This document shows, one piece after another, positions 1 to 10,185 of a stretch of DNA of 64,000 nucleotides. The stretch covers positions 2,852,001 through 2,916,000 of the forward strand of contig JARFXM010000008.1 of NCBI GenBank assembly GCA_029532625.1. Direction: 5' to 3'. The stretch is from Lomentospora prolificans (taxonomy: Eukaryota; Ascomycota; Sordariomycetes; Microascales; Microascaceae). Both the position numbers and the translations under genes were made by a program. The first letter of the stretch is position 1. Every line of letters starts with the position of its first letter. The notes under the pieces were generated by a model. The model was given only the letters and a program-made list of their open reading frames with translations, made no database searches and was not told the DNA's origin.

Positions 1-978
1 TTGTCGTGGGGAATTTCCAACCAAGCTCGCACCGAGCCCATATTATGTAGACTGCTAACGTCGGAGCCACGGATGTAAACGGGACATTGGATCTTGGTCA
101 TGTCCACACGCTTATCCTTCCAAAATTCGTTCATCGTTGACGAGCGACGGTACATTTCTGCGATGTCCTCAACCCCGGAGTTGGGATGTCCTCGAAGGAT
201 TTCCTTGGTGATTAAGTCGAAGTTACTCATGGAAAACCAACCACCTGTTGGAAAAGAAGGTCTCGTTAGCCACGAATTTGCCAGGGTCTGCATGGAAAGT
301 CAACCAAAGAAACTTACCGCGGCAGAATTGTTCTCTATACAGATCACTCAAACCCTCCCAAGGCGCAATTGCTTTCAAAGAAGGCGGTTGCTGGGCCGCG
401 ATGAACCATTGAGAAATGGCTAGGTACGAGTTTCCAGCCATGCCGATGTTTCCATTACACCAGGGTAACTTAGCCACAGCCTCGACCACGTCGTAGCCAT
501 CTTCAGCCTCCTGCGACCCTAGCACACAAATATGGCCGTCACTGTTACCAGCACCACGGGCATCGACGCTCACAATGGCATAGCCTTTAGGGCACCAAAT
601 GGCGGGGTCCAGGCCCTCGAACTTCTCGAGACCACTAAGGTCGGAGCGCTTGACGCAGGAGTGCCATTTGGTCATGGGCAGCATATCAAGAGCGCTGTAC
701 TTCTTTCCATAAGGTGACCAGCTCAAAATAGCGGGAATCTTCTCTGTACTGTCGGCCGGTCGATAGACGTCGATGTAAAGGCGGACTCCGTCCCGAACAA
801 CAACTTCGACATCGTGGTCGAGGAGAACGTCGCTGGTCAGAGCGCGAGTGTCTTCGCCAAAGGGTTTGGAACCAGCTTTGAACACCTCGGTTTTACCGGG
901 ATGGAAGCCTGTATATCCATTTTCACCGACCTTGGGCTCGGCGATACGTTTGATGGCAGTCTGTTGGGAAACAGGCAT
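1..978 (-). CDS. CocE/NonD-family hydrolase (S15 peptidase-like), 3' end cut by window edge
   Basis: Alpha/beta hydrolase of the CocE/NonD (X-Pro dipeptidyl-peptidase S15) family, which cleaves esters or amides with a Ser-His-Asp triad. I read exon 1 as 978-318 and exon 2 from 244 leftwards off the window; the intron 317-245 has GTAAGT and ACAG ends and keeps the frame (CRG then GWFSMSN). Visible motifs are RDGVRLYIDVYRP, SWSPYGKKY, SVDARGAGNSDG and the nucleophile elbow GNSYLA, followed by IAPWEGLSDLYRE, all typical of the family's N-terminal half. The C-terminal jelly-roll domain lies outside the window. Start chosen at MPVSQQ (978); an in-frame ATG at 1020 is also possible. It is transcribed away from the dioxygenase at 1775 across a shared promoter. 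A second family member lies at 29242-31057. Confidence 0.85.
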
Positions 979-1435
979 GATGATGATGTGCGGCTTGGCC
1001 GACCTGTTGTTGACTTTCAACTAGAAGTAAGCCTCAGAAAAGGAGGCAGTGGCTTGAAGGGAAAAAAAAAAAAGAAGAAGGAAGAATGAAGGCAAGATAA
1101 CAAATTTCCAGAGCCGAGACTGAGGGGAGTAAGTGGACAAATCACTGGCGTATGGATGTTCTGGTGCTAGACTGCTTGCCCTGGCCTTTACTCTCATTAT
1201 ATTCGTCTTGCTAGCTTCTTTTGCCCTCTCCCGTCCAAGCCCCTTCCAAAATGACTCCGAGGATCGAGACTGCCAATCCGAGGTCGCAAACCGTCTGAAT
1301 CCGTCTATCCCCCCGGAATACTCATCCTCCACGTTGCTAACTTGGGAAGATACCCCTACATTCCTAGCTCCAGAATTCCACCCCTCCTTCAGCTTCCCCG
1401 CGTACCCCACATCACCTACCGATCCGAGGAGCGTT

Positions 1436-1515
1436 CTCGGTCGGGATCCGAAGATGCGACCGTCCTCGGTCGGGATCCGAAGATGCGACCGTCCTCGGTC
1501 GGGATCCGAAAATGC
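1436..1515. repeat. 29-bp tandem repeat, about 2.8 copies, in a divergent promoter
   Basis: Units start at 1436, 1465 and 1494; the first two are identical and the third is cut short. Each junction creates CCG-TCCT-CGG (1460-1469 and 1489-1498), an inverted CCG/CGG pair with a 4-bp spacer. Such everted or inverted CGG triplets are bound by Zn2Cys6 regulators. The array lies between the divergent starts at 978 and 1775. Confidence 0.85.
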
Positions 1516-1774
1516 TTCCCCAAAATCAACCTCGGAGAATTTCCGAGGATCGCCCAAAAAATAGCCCTCTCGCGCGGTGCGTATGTAGGTCACTCGAAGC
1601 CACTCAAGATGGTATATCAGGTCAATGTTTGCCTCCATTCTAACTTCAAGGCCAATAATAGATTTACAAATCAATCAAGTCTAGGCCAGTATTCTTCCAC
1701 ATCATTACATTATTAGCTCCTTCGGATTTCTTACATCGAAATCTAACCTTTGGAAACTGTTACCCGTCACCGCA

Positions 1775-2950
1775 ATGGCCACCGCTACTGAGACCCAGAC
1801 AGCTCAGTCCGAGCCCAAGTTTACTTTTGCCGCACAGTTCGAGGCTAAGGACCTTGTCGAGTTCGACCCTCACCGGGTATACGGCGACTGGCGCGACGAG
1901 TTCCACAAGACCGGTTGCGTGTTAATCAAGAATGTCATCAGCAAGGAGCGCGCAAAGTATTACGCCGACAAGCAAATTGAGTGGCTCAAGAAGTTCAACC
2001 TCGGCTTCGACGAGAAGAATCCCGAGACCTGGACCGCTGAACATCTGCCCGTCAATTTCAAGGGCGGTATGTACTACATGTACGGCGCCACCCATGAGAA
2101 ATACGTGTGGGAAGCTCGCACCGAGCCTGCTGTTGTCGACATTTTCGAGAAACTCTGGGATACTAATGAGCTAATCTGCTCATTCGATGGCCAAAATATC
2201 TCCATGCCTAACCGAAAGGACCTTAGCTGGTCCCCCTGGCCCCATTGCGACCAGAACCCCGAGCGCAAGGGGTAAGTCGCATCCAACCACCCCAAACATA
2301 ACTTCCACATACTTAACATTTATCTACAGAATGCAAGCCGTGCAGGGCCTGCTTAACTTTGCACCCAACGGACCCAAGGACGGCGGGCTTATGTTGATGA
2401 AGGGCTCCTCGAAATTGTTTGACGAGTTCTTCGCTCAGAAGAGAGAATCCGCCGACCACGAGGACGCACCTCCCCCAGAAATCAAGTATATGGATCTCTT
2501 CCTTTTCAGCAAAAAGGACGTAAAGTGGTTTGAAGACCGGGGATGCGAATTGTACAAGGTAAACATGGAGCCTGGTGATTTCGTGCTTTGGGACTCTCGC
2601 ACCATGCATTACGCTACCCTTCCTGAGGGCGACCAAATCCGACACGTTCAGTACATCTGCATGACGCCGCGCAAGTTCGCCAGGGAAGAAGCTCTCGAGG
2701 CTAAGAAATACTGCTTCGAGAACTGGCTCGGCACTACCCATTGGCCCCACTGGTGAGTTTCTACGAATCCTTTAGCTTGCATCTGTGGAAGGGCATGAGC
2801 GTCTTCTGACTCGTGGTTAGCAACATACGTCCCTCGGCCGAGAAGCCGATGAGGAATGGCGAGCTCTGCTCCGCATACAGGACCGAACCTTTTGAAAAGC
2901 CCGAGCTGACGGACAAGGTGCTCCAGTTAGCTGGCGTTAAGGGTTACTAG
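1775..2950 (+). CDS. Phytanoyl-CoA dioxygenase (PhyH)-like Fe(II)/2-oxoglutarate oxygenase
   Basis: Non-haem iron, 2-oxoglutarate-dependent oxygenase of the PhyH type, about 349 aa. Exons are 1775-2271, 2330-2752 and 2821-2950 (1050 bp, an exact codon multiple). Introns begin GTAAGT and GTGAGT and end CAG and TAG. The metal-binding triad is visible as HCD (His157 and Asp159, after SWSPWP) and a distal His259 in DSRTMHYA. An arginine about 11 residues later (QIRHVQ) fits 2-oxoglutarate binding. The N-terminal DEFHKTGCVLIKNV segment is the usual start of the double-stranded beta-helix in this family. No signal peptide, so probably cytosolic. Many fungal members act in secondary metabolism or catabolism; the substrate cannot be inferred. 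It is divergent from the CocE hydrolase and shares the repeat-bearing promoter. Confidence 0.88.
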
Positions 2951-3425
2951 AAGCAATAGGTACAGATCCATGCCGAATCAAGAGGTAAAAAAACCTTGCC
3001 CTAGGAACAGGTAGCGCATGCTAAGAGAATAATGCAAGTGCCTGCCAGCGGTACACACCCTGTAAATAGGCACCTCAACCACGTTACGTGTAGTAGCTCT
3101 GTAAATATATTTCTGAGGGCTTATGGTGTTTCTTCAAGTCAATGATTCACTGGAAAGACTCGCTGTCCCTGGCTAATTGGTATACTATTTGACCTGCTCC
3201 GAGACAATTAGGCCGTCCTTACCCCTCTTATCTTTACCTAACATTACTTGCATCTGATCTGGTCACTCGGCTGTTAACATATTTCCCACATCAAGTGTCT
3301 TCAGAGTTCATGTACGGTTTGTGATCCATGAGACGCCCAGAGGCGACTGCTTTGACATGCCTAAATACCACCTACTAACGTCGCGGGTGTATTAACTCCA
3401 ATCATTTGACTCCAAGCCCGACGGC
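2951..3425. other. Intergenic, convergent gene ends
   Basis: 475 bp between the dioxygenase stop and the ankyrin protein stop. I see no coding potential beyond short chance frames; it probably holds both 3' UTRs. Confidence 0.6.
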
Positions 3426-4817
3426 TCAACCGCCCGTAAAGCCACCGTCCGGACTCCCAAAGCACTTCTCCAACAGAAGCTCCACCATTTCTACGTGCTC
3501 CAATTGCACGGCATAGTTCAACAAGATCCTTCCCTCCCTGTCGGGCCTAGCTCCATATTCTAACAATTTGCGCAAAATTACCATACTCCCCCCCCTAACG
3601 GCGCCACTCAACGCCGACCCTGGATACCCTACGACGGTATGATTCGGATCTGCGCCTCGCTCGAGGAGGAGATCCACGATGTCCTTGTGGCAGCCGCGAG
3701 CGGCATTTATAAGAGGGCAGCCGTTCGAAACATCGCGGCCGTTAACGTCAAGCCCAGCATCGAGAAAGTGCACAACCATGTCAATGTTCCCATAGAAAGC
3801 ATGGCGCGCCATAATTGGGGTAGCGTCATACCAAGGGTCTCGGAAAAATGAGCTGAGATATCTAAAAACATCCCAGTTCTTCGTCTCCCATCGCGCTTTG
3901 TTGATGTACATCCCGGGCTTTGAATATGGATCCACACGCCCGAAAGGCTGGTCGACAAAATCCGAGCTTTGATTCATCCTTCGCGAGGGAGGATACGCTG
4001 CGAGACGGATCATATCCATATCTCCCCGGTAAGCGGCTCCGGTGAGAGAGCCGGGACCAATCTTTCCATACCAGGTGTTGTGGTAAATGTGTCTGGGTCC
4101 AGAGTCTTCAAATTCGGGTAGGCTTTGCTGTAGCAGGACCAGCATATCGGTGTTTCCGGCCCATGCAGCGGATTGCATAGGCGATGGCAAGAGCTCGTCA
4201 TCAGCTGTTGCGCAGTGGCCTTCGTCAAGTAATTCCTTGGCTAGATGCATATTGTTTAAATAGGCAGCCGCGCACAAGAGGTTAAGGCCAGGATTTGGAA
4301 TCCCCAGGCGTACCTCTCTGTCATCTTGCAATATCCAACACCATCTGTACCCCTTTAAGCTCGCGCCTCGCTCCAGCGCCATCCAGCAGAGCGCACTGAG
4401 TGTGGCATCGTAATCAGCTCCAGATGTACGCGCACAGAAGGATCGCGCGAGCTGGCCGAGCTCCATCAAGCGGCCCACTGAAGGGTCTGTTTCGTTGCGG
4501 ACGCGGTAGTGGAGGTAAGAGTGCCAGAATTTCTCTGCGCCGTGCTGGTTCCGAATGTACCAGTTCTCCAAGAGATCCCCGGGGTAGAAGGTATCGAGCA
4601 AGCGGGACTCGAAGAGGGCAGGTTGTAGGGCGGCTGAAAATCGTTCTATGTTATAGGCAAGATTAGTTTCGGCACAGAGTGCGGCGTTGGATCCACCGTT
4701 CCAGTTGGACTCACTGCATACGAGCTTAAGTCTCAAACCTCTCGTTACGCCACGCGCCAAAACGGCACGGACGAGGATGAGGTGAAGCAACTCTGGTGGT
4801 AAGTCTAGGATGTTCAT
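3426..4817 (-). CDS. F-box-like protein with C-terminal ankyrin repeats
   Basis: Predicted 440-aa protein, exons 4817-4715 and 4645-3426. The start at 4817 gives MNILDLPPELLHLIL, a classic F-box-like opening (LPPEL). Removing the 69-bp intron (GTGAGT to ATAG, 4714-4646) joins LKLVC to KRFSAALQPALF, the expected F-box helix 3. The C-terminal half carries degenerate ankyrin units, for example AAYLNNMHLAKELLDEG, AARGCHKDIVDLLLERGADPN and GGSMVILRKLLEYGARPD. F-box plus ankyrin proteins normally act as SCF ubiquitin-ligase substrate adaptors; the target is unknown. The intron is a multiple of three with no in-frame stop, so a retained-intron form would still be readable. An in-frame upstream ATG at 4976 exists but the leader looks non-coding. 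Confidence 0.8.
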   Translation of the reverse strand: MNILDLPPELLHLILVRAVLARGVTRGLRLKLVCSESNWNGGSNAALCAETNLAYNIERFSAALQPALFESRLLDTFYPGDLLENWYIRNQHGAEKFWHSYLHYRVRNETDPSVGRLMELGQLARSFCARTSGADYDATLSALCWMALERGASLKGYRWCWILQDDREVRLGIPNPGLNLLCAAAYLNNMHLAKELLDEGHCATADDELLPSPMQSAAWAGNTDMLVLLQQSLPEFEDSGPRHIYHNTWYGKIGPGSLTGAAYRGDMDMIRLAAYPPSRRMNQSSDFVDQPFGRVDPYSKPGMYINKARWETKNWDVFRYLSSFFRDPWYDATPIMARHAFYGNIDMVVHFLDAGLDVNGRDVSNGCPLINAARGCHKDIVDLLLERGADPNHTVVGYPGSALSGAVRGGSMVILRKLLEYGARPDREGRILLNYAVQLEHVEMVELLLEKCFGSPDGGFTGG

Positions 4818-5429
4818 CCCGTAGAGATATATATTGACTGCTAACACAGCTGTGTCGCGGGCCTCGGTAAGCTGATGGTAGTTGAATATTTGTGAACAAG
4901 CAAAGCCTAGGCTTGCCTCAAAACAGATTTTGTGAGATGTCAAGCACTGAAATAGTCGCCTTGACGGGTATACCAAACATCTTTAATTAGGCAGTTAGTG
5001 GGTGTGGCTGTGTGTAAGCCAGCCAGCATGCCACATTTATTTGTGCGCCGATGGGCGCATGGGTGGCGGAGCCATGGTTGAGACTCTGGGCGGTATGCGC
5101 GAGGGAGACCTACAGTGAACCCGATGTATTCGATAGCTATCCGTTCGATCTTAAAACTAGCTCAGCGCAGGAACAAACATCAAAATACCAAAAGTACGCC
5201 TATTCTCATAATACCAACCTCGTCACGAATCTAACCAAATCAACGCAACTTAGCCCAAAAGAAGACATGAAATCCCAGCAGGAAAGAAGGACAGACCGCG
5301 GAAAGACAAAGAACAGGACGAAAAGAGTGTGCCTTTAACAAAGACCTCCCAAAATCAACCTCCGACTCCTTGATGCTAGAACCCGCCTCAGTGGGCCCAG
5401 ACCACGTTGGCTAACTAGAGCCAGCTAGC
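4818..5429. other. Intergenic, no gene recognised
   Basis: About 610 bp between the F-box/ankyrin start and the 3' end of the glycine-rich secreted protein. Only short unconvincing frames are present; it should include the promoter of the F-box gene. Confidence 0.5.
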
Positions 5430-6537
5430 TTAACCCAGCTGGAAGGAAAGCCCTAGACCATCGGCTACCCTGATTGTTTGAATGGTTTTTCCAGTTCCAT
5501 ACTCTCCGTTGATCCTATCTACAGACCGACCAAATGGTGTGTTCAGGAGCGTGTCGAATATTTCTTGGTCTCGGCTGCCCGCAGGTGCTCCGCTGTTAAC
5601 CGAGAAAGCCCCTTTAAAGTTGCTATCCAGTTTCTCTCTGGCTATCCGCAAGGCTTCAAGTGTGGCAGGGTTGGAGATACCCTCGACATGAACAGTTTTA
5701 AGCTGCTGCGGCGTTCGCCCGTCACGAAGCCAGATGTTGGCAATGAAGTCGTTGAGATACATCTTTTGCGCGTCCGGTGTAACATCTTCGGCGTTGTACG
5801 CGTGCATCACGGTGACTGATCCGTCTCGGGCTTTAACACGGATCTGATTGAGGTTCTCTTGGCCAGCTCTGTAGTTCATGCTTCTGATATTATAAGTGAC
5901 TCCGATAATTGGATTGCCATTTGGTTGAACTGTCACTGAGTAGCCCCTAGCCTCTGGATCGGGATAGTCATCCGTGGTCTTTACCACATATGTCTTCCCC
6001 TAGATGGCGCAAAGTCAGTCATTATTTCTGAAAAATATCTTGTAGAAAGATTGTGTGCCAACTCACAGTCTGCCCAAGCACGGTGTTGGGGTTAGACACA
6101 GGCACAGGCGAGTTTGGGCGGCTGCTACCCTCAATTCCGTCACTGGATGTGGTAGAGTCGACTGGGTCGGTGTTTTGCGTGTCCGGGGTATTGTTCTCTG
6201 GCGGGTTGGCGTTCGAATTCCCCGGTGTGGTACTACTAGAGCCGGCATTTGAATTTCCGTCAAGACCACCGTGGGTGCTCCCTCCAAGCCCCCCCGTCGA
6301 ATCGCCGCCAAGGCCGCCATTGCTAGTTCCGGAAAGGCCGCCATTGTTGGAGCCGCTTCCAAGGCCTCCTCCACTGGAGTTACCACCCCCCAGGCCTCCG
6401 CCCCGAGATTTACCCCGGGCTGTGAGGGTTTTGGAGGTAATTGAGGACTCATTTGTGCTGTCGACCGGGAGGGCAATGGAACTACAGAGAAGTCCCAGGA
6501 GTAGAAGCTTAATGAGGCCATAGGTCGGGTACCGCAT
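5430..6537 (-). CDS. Secreted protein with Gly-Gly-Leu repeats and a novel C-terminal domain
   Basis: Predicted 346-aa protein, exons 6537-6067 and 5999-5430, with a 67-bp intron (GTGAGT to CTAG). The N-terminus MRYPTYGLIKLLLLGLLCSS is a signal peptide. Residues about 45-95 are a low-complexity run of GGLGG, GGLSG and GGLDG units rich in Ser/Asn, followed by a Ser/Thr/Pro/Asn-rich linker likely to be O-glycosylated. The C-terminal about 190 residues (from GKTYVVKTTDD) look like a folded alpha/beta domain with few cysteines; I do not recognise the family. A wall-attached or secreted structural role is plausible but is inference. It is divergently arranged with the gene at 7574. Confidence 0.75.
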
Positions 6538-7378
6538 CTTGAAGGTTAACTTTATGCAGGTAGGACTCTTTCAAGGAAAGGATGGAAAGGGATAAGTGGC
6601 TGGTCACTATCGAAGACCAAAGCGTGAGCAGGTGAGAAAGGGGACAAAAGGGAGAAGCAGTAGAAGGAAGTGATCCTGAGAGTCGGGAACTGAGAAGTGC
6701 GGTTGCTTGCTTGCCTACCTAATCCGTCGAGAATTGAGGGTCTCAAGAAGCTTTTATATTCATTACTCTGAACCTGTCCCACGATGATAGAGTCGAGAAT
6801 CACGGCTTGTAGTAGACATCATCACCAACACAGCCAAGCTGAGTCGCCAAGAAGTCCAGACATGAATCTTCTTCAATTCTTCCCATAATAAGCTTACGAA
6901 TCTGGGGGCGGCCCCAAGGCTTAGCTTAAAGACGAGAAGCGCTTAACTCGATAGTCTTACGGCTCACCCCGGTTGGGAGTTCAGACAAAATCTTTGATCT
7001 AAGCCGTCTAGGCTCTGTAACAAGCATATCTTCCTATCCAGCGGTTGTCTATCGCGTGTAGATTATTTTGGGCTCGGGAAGTTTGAGTTTCCGCGCCACA
7101 GAGTCTGATTGGCTGCTGCAGCTGGCGTTTAGAAACGTCTTGGGGGCCTGGCGCTGGTAAAATCACCACACGTCAGCGCATGTTGATGCTAATTATGGTT
7201 TGTTTCAGGGTAAGCTGACAAGCAACGGGCGGTGCTGAGTTAGGCGGGACCTACATCTCGGACGAAATTCTCGGGACAAGGTCAATTGTGGCGATGGTTC
7301 TTGGTCTGACCTTGGCATTCAACCAGCTCATGGTGTGAGTCCGCGGATCGTCATTGCGCAAATTGGACTCTGGATCAG

Positions 7379-7385
7379 TATATAA
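7379..7385 (+). promoter_or_regulatory. TATA box upstream of the 7574 gene
   Basis: TATATAA about 190 bp before the ATG at 7574, followed by a CA-rich leader typical of fungal 5' UTRs. The 6538-7573 interval is the shared divergent promoter of the 6537 and 7574 genes and holds no other gene I can see. Confidence 0.55.
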
Positions 7386-7573
7386 GAGCTGAACCTACCT
7401 TCTTCACAGACCAACCAGCACAGATCTAGAAGAGCAAGAATAAAGAAAATCAGCTTGAGCCATCGAAAAATCAACTGACCTAAAGTTCCCATCTTTACAC
7501 TTACTTCCTAGCAATTCATACCTGGACTATAACTTGCATCCTTATCAATTTTTTTATCATTTTATCCCTCACT

Positions 7574-8680
7574 ATGGTTGGAGCTGCCTTTGCGGTCCTA
7601 GACATTGGTCTTGGTGCTCTAGGCCTTATTGATGTCCTCGGCGGCCTACTCCAACCAAAAGTTGCCAAGTCCGTCGTGCGCCTTGGTGTAGGGATCTCCG
7701 AGACCGCCGAGGGTAATCGGCCCAGTGTCGCTCTTTACGATGTCGAAGGCCGATACTACGGCCACGACAACGGGGGCAGCTTCGCTAAGCAGGGCGCCCA
7801 TATTGAAATCGAAATTGAGCAGATTGGCAAATTCTCAGCCGGACAAGCTCAGTATCTCCAGCTCGCCGAAGAGGGTGCCGATGCTATTTGCCTGTCCTAT
7901 GTCACGCTGACGCACCCAAATAGCATCTCCTGGGCATGGTACGGTGATAGCGGCTATTTCTGCCGAAACTATGGCTTCTTCTGGTATCACTCGAGCACAG
8001 TGGCCGGCGAGGGTAACTTCATGCCCAAGTGCACTTGGCTTGACGGAGATGGGACGAATGGTATCAGCACAAAGGTTATTGGAATCCATATGGCGTCCTT
8101 TGAGACGAGCCCCGAGCGTGCGGAAGCGTTCAACAAAGAGCCCATGTTGCTGTGCTCGTCGAAGCCCCGCTTCTTTTCTTGGACAGACAAACAGGCTTTT
8201 CTTTGGGACAGACCCTATTTCTCACCGCCCCTTGAGTACGAGCCCGAAACCCTTCTCGACAAGGACAAGCTCGCCATCCTCGACTCCACATACTGGGCCG
8301 CCGGTTCATGGGAGACATCCCCCTTGGGCAACCTAGCGGGCCGAGAACTCAAGAACACCACGGTTGAGACCCGCGGGGTCCGCGCAGTTAAGCGGTGGCG
8401 AAATGGCGGACATCTGGTCAAGAGCACACAGGTTGTCCACAGCGCCTCAGCCCTCTGCAACGATCCCACCTCGTACGGGCCTGATTTTGTCTCTCTCGAG
8501 GAAGGTCTCTTCTGCGATATGGAGCATAGACGCCTGTGGCCGCTTTGCAAGGAGAAGGATGATAAGGCGTGCTTCGATGTGGAGACTGATCATATGAGGT
8601 TGGGGCCTGGTAATGTGAGGAGGGATTCTGAGGGCAATCGCATCATACAGAAAAGGTATAACAAGGTGGATCAGTGGTAA
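7574..8680 (+). CDS. Hypothetical fungal protein, 368 aa, intronless
   Basis: Single open frame with a hydrophobic start (GAAFAVLDIGLGALGLIDVLGGLL) that may be a signal anchor or signal peptide. The rest is a mixed alpha/beta protein with aromatic-rich patches (NSISWAWYGDSGYF, RNYGFFWYH, FFSWTDKQAFLWDRPYF) and several Cys (CLSY, CRNYG, CTWLDGDG, LLCSS, ALCND, LFCDME, LCKEKDDKACF), compatible with a disulphide-rich secreted domain. I recognise no catalytic motif. It shares a 1-kb divergent promoter with the Gly-Gly-Leu repeat protein, so the two may be co-regulated. Confidence 0.75.
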   Translation: MVGAAFAVLDIGLGALGLIDVLGGLLQPKVAKSVVRLGVGISETAEGNRPSVALYDVEGRYYGHDNGGSFAKQGAHIEIEIEQIGKFSAGQAQYLQLAEEGADAICLSYVTLTHPNSISWAWYGDSGYFCRNYGFFWYHSSTVAGEGNFMPKCTWLDGDGTNGISTKVIGIHMASFETSPERAEAFNKEPMLLCSSKPRFFSWTDKQAFLWDRPYFSPPLEYEPETLLDKDKLAILDSTYWAAGSWETSPLGNLAGRELKNTTVETRGVRAVKRWRNGGHLVKSTQVVHSASALCNDPTSYGPDFVSLEEGLFCDMEHRRLWPLCKEKDDKACFDVETDHMRLGPGNVRRDSEGNRIIQKRYNKVDQW

Positions 8681-10185
8681 AGTACAAGTGGTTAGAGTCA
8701 CGGCCTATATCTGACTGAACGGTTGTGTATTCCGGAGGGCGTTCAGGTTTCTTGTGGAGTTCGAGCCGAGGCTGCGCAATGAGGGTTGCTTTCAAGCTGA
8801 TTTTTTTGTTTTATATTCGGGAGTAGATTTCTATTGTGCAAGTTCCTTACCATATTTGCATCAGAAAATTCATCCAAAGCTTTGTTTGGTGAGAGTTTAC
8901 GGCGTTATTAGTCCTAGAGAAGAAGGGGTTAATTATCCATCACGGCGCCATTCGTGCTACCCGAGCTCTATGCTACATGTCTTGACTTACGCAGAGGTAG
9001 ACCTGCACATTCAGGAGTGTATTAGAATATCTGCCACACGAATGCAGCTTTCACCCATCGAAAAGTCGCCCTGTTTCGTTCAGGGTCAACTGCCTGCGCA
9101 GGGTATCAATGTCTTTGTAGGACCCGAGAAATCTACGCAAACACCGTGCCGAGTTAGTGCCATACGCTAAGGAATCACAGTCACACCATTCGGACAAGGC
9201 CGGTCAATTTCACTTGCAAAAGCTCGACGAATCGGGGGTGTAGTATGTTCGTCTCCTAGCCGACTCCTAGTTGCGGGACGAAGGAACAACAGACATCGTG
9301 CCTAGGTGCTTACAACGATACGCCATTGCTCTAACGAGGCGTGCGTGTCCTCGGAGATGGTGAAGAATGGTAATCGAAGTCAGTATAGCGTCGCTGATAT
9401 TTGAGCACCTTACAAAATCGTGGGGTGAAATCGCCGCGGATCCCCGAACTGCTTAACTCGGTCATTCTGGAATATTCCCTCCCTTTCTAGGAGCAAGCTC
9501 TCGCGAATGCAGGATGTTACCTTGGGGAAGGGGTAAAGCAACATCTATTACATAAGTCATGGATTCATACGTAACTATTAGCCATCTTAACTGAGCTGAT
9601 AGGTCTATCCCGGTCCTTCCAAGCCATGAGGAGACGTGAAGGCAACGGCGCCCAAATGCCTGTCAGCAACTCACAATCCCTGTTCCAATTCGTCATGCAT
9701 CCTGGATTGATAACATCTGTGGCTGCTAATTTCCGCACAATGAGCTCACGGACCTATGGGCTCCCACGTGCTACTCTCTATATCCGGAGACAGAGCCAAA
9801 ACCGCATTTGAAAGCATTACTAGAGCTTTGATTGCCGATGACGAAGATGAACAGCTCATTTCCCCACCTGCGGGAAGGAATATATCTGGCGGTGAGACCT
9901 GCAATGATAGGCTCTATCTATATGCACGGATGACCAACACGCAGCCGGAACCATGGGAAGCGTTCGATGAGGTAAGATTGCAACCCTTCTGGCGACACGA
10001 GAAGACTCTCTCTTGGCATGGTTCCAGTGTATGTGGCGTATTTCCTCGTGATACTCTATCAGCTGATACCTGAAAATGCTGTAGACTATAAAGCAGCCCT
10101 ATGTTAGACTTCTAGCGATGCGGACGGATCATGCTTGTCCTGTATCGACCACCTTGGGCTTCGCTCCTGATCCCCCACGCGCGCA
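8681..10185. other. Intergenic, no gene recognised
   Basis: About 1.5 kb with only short frames that show no family motif or splice-supported continuation. It should contain the 3' UTR of the 7574 gene and the promoter of the amidohydrolase. Confidence 0.5.

Noticed and set aside
814..1089. Plus-strand open frame over the CocE hydrolase
   Set aside because: Antisense shadow of the hydrolase exon; ends in poly-Lys from an A-rich run.
1021..1716. Open frames on both strands between the CocE and PhyH genes
   Set aside because: They read through the 29-bp tandem repeats and low-complexity DNA and show no domain; this is promoter sequence.
8754..9170. 138-codon open frame after the 7574 gene
   Set aside because: No motif, no splice partner, composition like its non-coding surroundings.
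9626..10073. Two short overlapping frames before the amidohydrolase
   Set aside because: No recognisable family and no conserved start context; more likely upstream leader.
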